Shown: one piece after another, positions 60,295 to 64,000 of the stretch | Numbering within the stretch: position 1 is the first letter of the stretch | Layout of the letters: each line of letters begins with the position of its first letter | DNA from: Kineosporia aurantiaca JCM 3230 | GTDB lineage: Bacteria > Actinomycetota > Actinomycetes > Actinomycetales > Kineosporiaceae | Reading direction: 5' to 3' | NCBI GenBank assembly: GCA_000719025.1 | Contig: JODP01000010.1 | Span: 62,001 to 126,000 of the forward strand | Length of the DNA: 64,000 nucleotides | Program-made: the position numbers and the translations under genes | Notes under the pieces: model-generated | Seen by the model: the letters and a program-made list of their open reading frames with translations, nothing else | Told to the model about the DNA's origin: nothing | The model's database searches: none

Positions 60295-60319
60295 GTTGCG
60301 ACGTTCACTGGAATCCGCC
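60295..60319 (-). repeat. IS30 terminal inverted repeat (transposase side)
   Basis: Exact reverse complement of 58658-58682. Followed by TCG, matching the base triplet before the left repeat. Confidence 0.9.
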
Positions 60320-61138
60320 TCGCGAATGTTGGCCCCGGTTGGTGTCAGGCGGACTTCTTGCGACGGTTGGTGGTCTTGCTGGTGCGTAGTCGGGGGAATC
60401 GACCAGGTTGCCGATGCCGATCGTCACCAGTCCGAGGATGTCCTGGTACAGGTACGGGATCCGGTTCTCCAGCGGAGAACTGAAACCGGGGAACGTCTCT
60501 CGCACGCTCAGCGCCGATCCGGCCGGAACCTCCGGGATGACGACCGGACCGATGGGCAGGCCGGACCAGTCCGCCAGGTCACGGGGGTAACCCTCGACGA
60601 CGGAATCGACGTCGGGGTCCGGGTCGTAGCGGGAGTACTGGCCGGCGCGGAAGAAGTAGGCGTACCCGTCCGGCCACAGCAGCGCGGTCTCGATCCCGGC
60701 GGTGAACAGCCCCGGCCAGTCGTCCGCGATGAATGCTGGTTCGGGATCGACGGTGTCGGTCTCGCCGTCATAGCGCTGGTACTGCTGGCCCGAGAAGAAG
60801 TACACGTTCCCGCTGGGCCACTTCACGACCGCATCGATACCGGCGGTGAACAGGCCGGGCCAGACCTCGGCGATCGGGCGCGGTCCGTCCAGAACGGCAT
60901 TGTTCTCCGGGTCGTAGCGCAGGCACTGGTCGGCGCGGAAGAAGAAGACTGAACCATCGCCTGTCGGCAGGGCCGCGTCGATCCCCTCAGTGAACAGCCC
61001 CGGCCACTGACCGGCGATGGTCAGCGGGTATCCCTCGTCGACCCGATCGTTCTTGACGTCGTATCGCACGTACCGGTCGCCGGTGAAGAAATACGCCTTG
61101 TCGCCGGCCGCGGTGACGAATCCGCAGAGCTTGTCCAT
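60305..61138 (-). CDS. Hemopexin-repeat protein, 3' end cut by IS30
   Basis: From ATG 61138, two bases after the stop of the gene before. Four hemopexin-like repeats fill the first 200 or so residues (KAYFFTGDRYVRYDV, SVFFFRADQCLRYDP, NVYFFSGQQYQRYDG, YAYFFRAGQYSRYDP, each with W-P-G-L-F-T-x-G-I-D). After them SALSVRETFPGFSSPLENRIPYLYQDILGLVTIGIGNLVD resembles the start of a lysozyme/pesticin-like muramidase domain. It then breaks off; the frame runs into the IS repeat and stops at 60305. The missing rest is not found beyond the element, so a deletion accompanied or preceded the insertion. Confidence 0.75.
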   Translation of the reverse strand: MDKLCGFVTAAGDKAYFFTGDRYVRYDVKNDRVDEGYPLTIAGQWPGLFTEGIDAALPTGDGSVFFFRADQCLRYDPENNAVLDGPRPIAEVWPGLFTAGIDAVVKWPSGNVYFFSGQQYQRYDGETDTVDPEPAFIADDWPGLFTAGIETALLWPDGYAYFFRAGQYSRYDPDPDVDSVVEGYPRDLADWSGLPIGPVVIPEVPAGSALSVRETFPGFSSPLENRIPYLYQDILGLVTIGIGNLVDSPDYAPARPPTVARSPPDTNRGQHSRGGFQ

Positions 61139-61139
61139 G

Positions 61140-61733
61140 TCAGCCGACCTCGACAACGCGCCGGAACAGCAGCGACTGGGTGACCTCCGCGCCGGCGTCC
61201 GCGATCCGTTCCTGAGTACCGACCCGCAGTCTGGCCATCATGAACGCCCCGACCAGCAGGCACTGGTACGTCGGCGACGACTCGGCCGGACGCGTCCAGA
61301 AGGCGGCGTGCACGTGGTTGACCCGGGTCGAGCCGATCGCCACCTCGTCCGCCAGCCCGGCGACCAGCTGGTTCTCGAAACGCTGCCGGTCCTCGCCCTC
61401 CGGAAGTCGGATCGTGAGGGCGAACAGGCCAGGTTGGGAAAGCAGTTCGGCCCGGGCCACGTCCTCGCTCGACAGTACTCCGGTCTGCGCCAGGGTGCGG
61501 ATCGTGGACGGCGTTCCGGCCAGGTCGTCGAAACCCGAGCGCAGGCGCTCTCGTTCGCTGTCGCTGAGCGCGTCGCCCACCAGGACACCGCGGTAGGACG
61601 GTGGAAAGCCGTCCCCCTCGGCCCGGTAGAAAGCCATTGAGGCCCCGAGAACATGCTCCAGGATGCCTTTCTCGAAGACCTCCACCTCGGTCTGCGGAGT
61701 GATCTGGGCGTCGATCACGGTGATGCCGGTCAT
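61140..61733 (-). CDS. Hypothetical protein in the sigma/subtilase cluster
   Basis: 197 residues from ATG 61733, next to the stop of the M15-like gene. MTGITVIDAQITPQTEVEVFEKGILEHVLGASMAFYRAEGDGFPPSYRGVLV and LFALTIRLPEGEDRQRFENQLVAGLADEVAIGSTRVNHVHAAFW suggest a mixed alpha/beta soluble protein. No family recognised. Tightly packed between the peptidase-like and hemopexin genes, so functionally linked. Confidence 0.65.
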   Translation of the reverse strand: MTGITVIDAQITPQTEVEVFEKGILEHVLGASMAFYRAEGDGFPPSYRGVLVGDALSDSERERLRSGFDDLAGTPSTIRTLAQTGVLSSEDVARAELLSQPGLFALTIRLPEGEDRQRFENQLVAGLADEVAIGSTRVNHVHAAFWTRPAESSPTYQCLLVGAFMMARLRVGTQERIADAGAEVTQSLLFRRVVEVG

Positions 61734-61734
61734 C

Positions 61735-62508
61735 TCAGGCCTCCGTCCCGGTGACACCGATCTGCATGTGGATGTGCGACTTGTGGGCCTCACGCCCGTG
61801 CGCTGTGCCCGGAGCCGTGGCCGGGTGGTCGGGATGCATGATGAAGCTGCGCTCGCCGATCGAGGTGGGGGTGTCCAGGCCGTCCGGGCCGTCCGAGCGG
61901 TCCTGCCATTCGGAGGCGATGAATTCGTACAGCCCGCTGAAGAAGTCACGGGTGAACGGGTCGACGGCGTCGTCGTTCAGCCGGTAGCTGACGTCGGATC
62001 CGGTGCCGGCGGGCCAGTCCCCGCCGGGCGTCAGGGAGGTGGAGACGGCCCAGTCGTCGAAGACCGTCATCGTCCACTCGGTGCCGTCCTCGGCGACCGC
62101 CTTGATCCCGACGAAATCGACCGCGCGGCCCTGACCGTGGCAGTCGGTGCGCTGGCGGCCCTGCGCGTCCACACCTCCACCCGAGATGCCGAGGTGGTAG
62201 AGCTCGGTGGCGTTGTAGGTGTCCTTGAGCCACTGGCACAGGCGGATCAGCGCCAGCGCGTTGCGCGGGTCCAGCCGATCCGGGGCGCCGGCGCTGCTGG
62301 GAGTGCCGTACGTGACGGTGCCCGACGACAGGTAGCGCACGATGACCCCGGCGACGTTGCCGGCCTCCGGCTGGGTTCCGTCCCAGCCGTCCAGGCTCAC
62401 CGCCGCCGCGCTGCCCTCCCCCTCCAGCCGGATCACATCGTTGGCCTGCAGGTCGAGCAGTTCGGCGAAGGCGTCGTCCTTGCTCATGGCGCGTGCTGGA
62501 TCGCTCAC
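61735..62508 (-). CDS. M15-like zinc peptidase-fold protein
   Basis: 257 residues from GTG 62508, with GGAGG eight bases upstream. ELYHLGISGGGVDAQG, then DCHGQGRAVDFVGIKAV (His124 and Asp131) and HKSHIHMQIG (His245, His247) give the H-x6-D ... H-x-H zinc pattern of D-Ala-D-Ala carboxypeptidase/hedgehog-type (M15) enzymes. No signal peptide is obvious. With the muramidase-like domain of the gene two places on, a role in peptidoglycan processing is suggested. The call is by motif only. Confidence 0.6.
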   Translation of the reverse strand: MSDPARAMSKDDAFAELLDLQANDVIRLEGEGSAAAVSLDGWDGTQPEAGNVAGVIVRYLSSGTVTYGTPSSAGAPDRLDPRNALALIRLCQWLKDTYNATELYHLGISGGGVDAQGRQRTDCHGQGRAVDFVGIKAVAEDGTEWTMTVFDDWAVSTSLTPGGDWPAGTGSDVSYRLNDDAVDPFTRDFFSGLYEFIASEWQDRSDGPDGLDTPTSIGERSFIMHPDHPATAPGTAHGREAHKSHIHMQIGVTGTEA

Positions 62509-62616
62509 GGTTCCGTCCTCCGATCGGCCGTTGTGGCCGGTGCCGTAGTGGTTGTCGTGCCACTGGGCGGACGGAGCCGGAGCGGTGCTGATACGCGCTC
62601 TTCGAAAAAGGTTTTT

Positions 62617-63117
62617 CTAGGGGTCGATCCAGTCGGTGATCACGGCCTCACCGGCGGCGGTGCGCACGTGAAGGCGGAAGCGGCCGGTGGGGGCCGGGGC
62701 CAGCACGAACCAGCCCACCGCGTCCACGGGAACCTCCTCGCCCACCCCGCCCACCTCGTCGGCGTCCGCGGGACGGACGCGGACCGCAGCGGCCTGCGGG
62801 GGAATCAGCTGACCCCGCAGGGCATCCCGATCCAGCTCCAGTTCGAGGGACAGGCTGCCTCCCGCGAAACTCAGCATCCGGGGACTCGAAGGATCCGAAC
62901 CCGGTTCGGCGCGAAGCCCGACCGGTTGCGCCCCGGCGGTCCTGGAATCGGCCTGCAGCTGGGCCAGTTCGGCATCGACGGTGCGCCAGGCCCAGGCCGC
63001 GTGGCCGATCCGCCGCACCGATTCCGGGACGCTGTCGGCCTCCCGCGCCGCGGCGGCCAGTTCGGCCAGGAGCCGGTCGTCGTCGCCCCACCAGTCCGGT
63101 CCGGTGTCGGTGTTCAT
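62617..63117 (-). CDS. Small acidic protein paired with the sigma factor
   Basis: 166 residues from ATG 63117, overlapping the sigma stop (ATGA). MNTDTGPDWWGDDDRLLAELAAAAREADSVPESVRRIGHAAWAWRTVDAELAQL is a conserved-looking helical N-terminus, followed by a beta-rich half (LSFAGGSLSLELELDRDALRGQLIPPQAAAVRV, GRFRLHVRTAAGEAVITDWI). It could be an anti-sigma-like or carrier protein; that is inference from coupling only. Confidence 0.65.
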   Translation of the reverse strand: MNTDTGPDWWGDDDRLLAELAAAAREADSVPESVRRIGHAAWAWRTVDAELAQLQADSRTAGAQPVGLRAEPGSDPSSPRMLSFAGGSLSLELELDRDALRGQLIPPQAAAVRVRPADADEVGGVGEEVPVDAVGWFVLAPAPTGRFRLHVRTAAGEAVITDWIDP

Positions 63118-63701
63118 GCGCTCGCTCCTCCGGACGCCGGGTCGAGGTCCGGCTTCAGGGCCACCAGCGCCCGGTTGCGGCGCAGTCGCTCCAGACAGCG
63201 CCCGCGGTTGGGGCCGATCGCGCCGACCGGCAGGTCGAGGCGGGCGCCGATCTCCTCGTACGAGGGCGCCGGGTCGGCGAAGAGCAGGGTGAGCAGGCGG
63301 CGGCAGCGCTCGGGCAACTCCGCCAGCGCCAGCCGGAGGGCATGATGACGTTCCTCCACCAGCAGCCCCTCCTCCATCCCGCCGACCGGGACGTCGCCGA
63401 GATCCGGGTCGTCCACGGGGATCTGCCGCCGTCGGGTCCGCAGCAGGTTCAGGCATTCGTTCACGGTGGTGCGGGCCAGCCAGCCCGGCAGCGCGGCCGG
63501 CTTCCTCAACGTGTCCAGTCGCTCGACCAGCCGCAGCCACACGGTGCCGGCCACGTCGTCCGCGTCGGTGCCGTGCAGGCCGTAGCGGCGGCACAGCGAC
63601 CAGACCAGGGCCGCGTACCGGTCCACGATCGCGTCCCAGGCGTTCGCGTCGCCGGCCTGGGCCCGGGTGACGAGGTCGATGACCATCGGGTCGTCGCGCA
63701 T
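63114..63701 (-). CDS. ECF-type sigma-70 factor
   Basis: 195 residues. Region 2: LVTRAQAGDANAWDAIVDRYAALVWSLCRRYGLHGTDADDVAGTVWLRLVERLDTLRKPAALPGWLARTTVNECLNLLR. Region 4: LALAELPERCRRLLTLLFADPAPSYEEIGARLDLPVGAIGPNRGRCLERLRR. Both are complete. It is just downstream of a subtilase gene and co-translated with a small acidic protein. Such sigma/S8 peptidase clusters are common in actinobacteria; the targets probably include this cluster. Confidence 0.92.
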   Translation of the reverse strand: MRDDPMVIDLVTRAQAGDANAWDAIVDRYAALVWSLCRRYGLHGTDADDVAGTVWLRLVERLDTLRKPAALPGWLARTTVNECLNLLRTRRRQIPVDDPDLGDVPVGGMEEGLLVEERHHALRLALAELPERCRRLLTLLFADPAPSYEEIGARLDLPVGAIGPNRGRCLERLRRNRALVALKPDLDPASGGASA

Positions 63702-63708
63702 GACAGCA

Positions 63709-64000
63709 TCATGGCCGCTGCGGATAGGTTTGTACGCGGTTTTCCTTGACCAGTTCGGCCAGGGCCTGCTGCGGGCTCACCGTGCCGGGCACGGTGCCCG
63801 CGGCGACCATACCGGACACGGTGGCGGCCGCGAAGGACGTGCCGCTCCATGTCGCCGAGCCGTTGAAGTGCGCTGTGGTGGAACCAAGTTCGACGTCGCC
63901 GTCGAAATAGTCGCTGACCACGTCGACCCCCGGCGCCAGATAGTTCACCCACGGCAGCTGGGCGCTCCACCCGGGCTGCCGGCCCTCGGCATCGACCGCG
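63709..64000 (-). CDS. S8 subtilisin-like peptidase, C-terminal end (5' end outside window)
   Basis: The visible 96 residues, read in from the window edge, include PWVNYLAPGVDVVSDYFDGD and WSGTSFAAATVSGMVAAG. The G-T-S-F-A-A-A motif holds the catalytic Ser of the subtilase family. The gene ends seven bases before the sigma factor start, so they form one operon. The catalytic Asp and His would lie outside the window. Confidence 0.85.
   Translation of the reverse strand, partial: AVDAEGRQPGWSAQLPWVNYLAPGVDVVSDYFDGDVELGSTTAHFNGSATWSGTSFAAATVSGMVAAGTVPGTVSPQQALAELVKENRVQTYPQRP

Larger units (their letters stand above)
58658..60319. mobile_element. IS30-family element carrying a DUF3024 gene
   Basis: 1662 bases bounded by perfect 25-base inverted repeats (58658-58682 and 60295-60319) and flanked on both sides by TCG (58655-58657 and 60320-60322), consistent with a three-base target duplication. 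Inside are a DUF3024 gene on the plus strand and an intact IS30 transposase gene on the minus strand, ending ten bases apart. Ordinary IS30 elements hold only the transposase and have the far repeat close to its stop codon. Here it is about 385 bases beyond. Everything needed for movement appears intact. Confidence 0.85.

Noticed and set aside
58641..60344. TGGCCCCG-like direct repeats outside both ends of the IS30 element
   Set aside because: Short, unequal and at different distances from the inverted repeats; the TCG triplet is the better target duplication.
61663..63345. 560-residue plus-strand open frame
   Set aside because: It runs antisense to three genes with clear motifs and good ribosome sites.
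1..64000. CRISPR arrays, tRNA or rRNA genes, riboswitches
   Set aside because: No regularly spaced repeats, cloverleaf-like or rRNA-like sequence, or known riboswitch core was seen by eye; a covariance-model search would be needed to exclude small RNAs.

Overview
The window is high-GC DNA from an actinobacterium. Evidence for this is the frequent GTG and TTG starts, the XRE/DUF5753 plus DUF397 pair, MmyB-type XRE regulators, secreted CBM2-linked cellulases, an F420-type PPOX protein, and DUF3024 and DUF6629 proteins. The secreted plant-polymer hydrolases suggest a soil or litter saprophyte. A Kineosporia-like or Streptomyces-like relative would fit, but that is inference. No rRNA, tRNA or CRISPR array was recognised.

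Layout. 1-7.3 kb: a partial alkaline phosphatase, a frameshifted DICT/GGDEF-like protein, a GNAT enzyme, a membrane GGDEF-EAL protein and a beta-propeller protein. 7.8-10.1 kb: a MarR regulator, a luciferase-like oxidoreductase and an FMN reductase, preceded by a perfect operator-like palindrome. 10.2-30.8 kb: an ion-homeostasis and stress island. It holds NhaA, a CPA1 antiporter, a CBS protein coupled to an ArsB/NhaD-type carrier, a P2A-like and a P2C (Na,K-ATPase-like) P-type ATPase, a universal stress protein, a BON protein, two PPOX-fold proteins and a DevS/DosS-like GAF histidine kinase broken by one base in a C5 run. Two promoter regions here share a GGAC-AAR-GTCC palindrome. Inside the island sits a small LysR / carboxymuconolactone decarboxylase / tautomerase unit with a textbook T-N11-A box. 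The overall gene set recalls the DosR dormancy regulon of mycobacteria.

31-36 kb: a cellulose-use locus with a secreted CBM2-GH5 endoglucanase, a divergent LacI (CelR/CebR-like) repressor with its 14-bp operator between them, and a secreted CBM2-GH6 cellobiohydrolase. 36.4-46.4 kb: a secreted DUF1524/excalibur nuclease, a decayed toxin-antitoxin pair, an aldo/keto reductase with a divergent XRE regulator, a single-domain response regulator, a TetR / hydrolase / SnoaL unit, a second GGDEF-EAL protein, and an XRE / SRPBCC pair. 46.4-51.2 kb: an accessory stretch with an IS3 relic, an XRE-DUF397 module with repeated operator motifs, a GH16-CBM13 glucanase, and decayed ISL3 transposase and tyrosine-recombinase fragments.

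51.7-56.5 kb: a hydroxyquinol catabolic operon with an AraC-type regulator, an FAD phenol/resorcinol-type hydroxylase and one polypeptide fusing maleylacetate reductase to hydroxyquinol 1,2-dioxygenase. Together they would convert a resorcinol-like phenol through hydroxyquinol and maleylacetate to 3-oxoadipate. 56.9-58.6 kb: three unrecognised genes. 58.66-60.32 kb: an IS30-family element bounded by perfect 25-bp inverted repeats and a TCG target duplication. It carries a complete DUF3024 gene beside its transposase. The insertion cuts the 3' end of a hemopexin-repeat gene that is last in a minus-strand cluster: subtilase (partial), ECF-type sigma factor, small acidic protein, M15-like peptidase, unknown protein, hemopexin-repeat protein.
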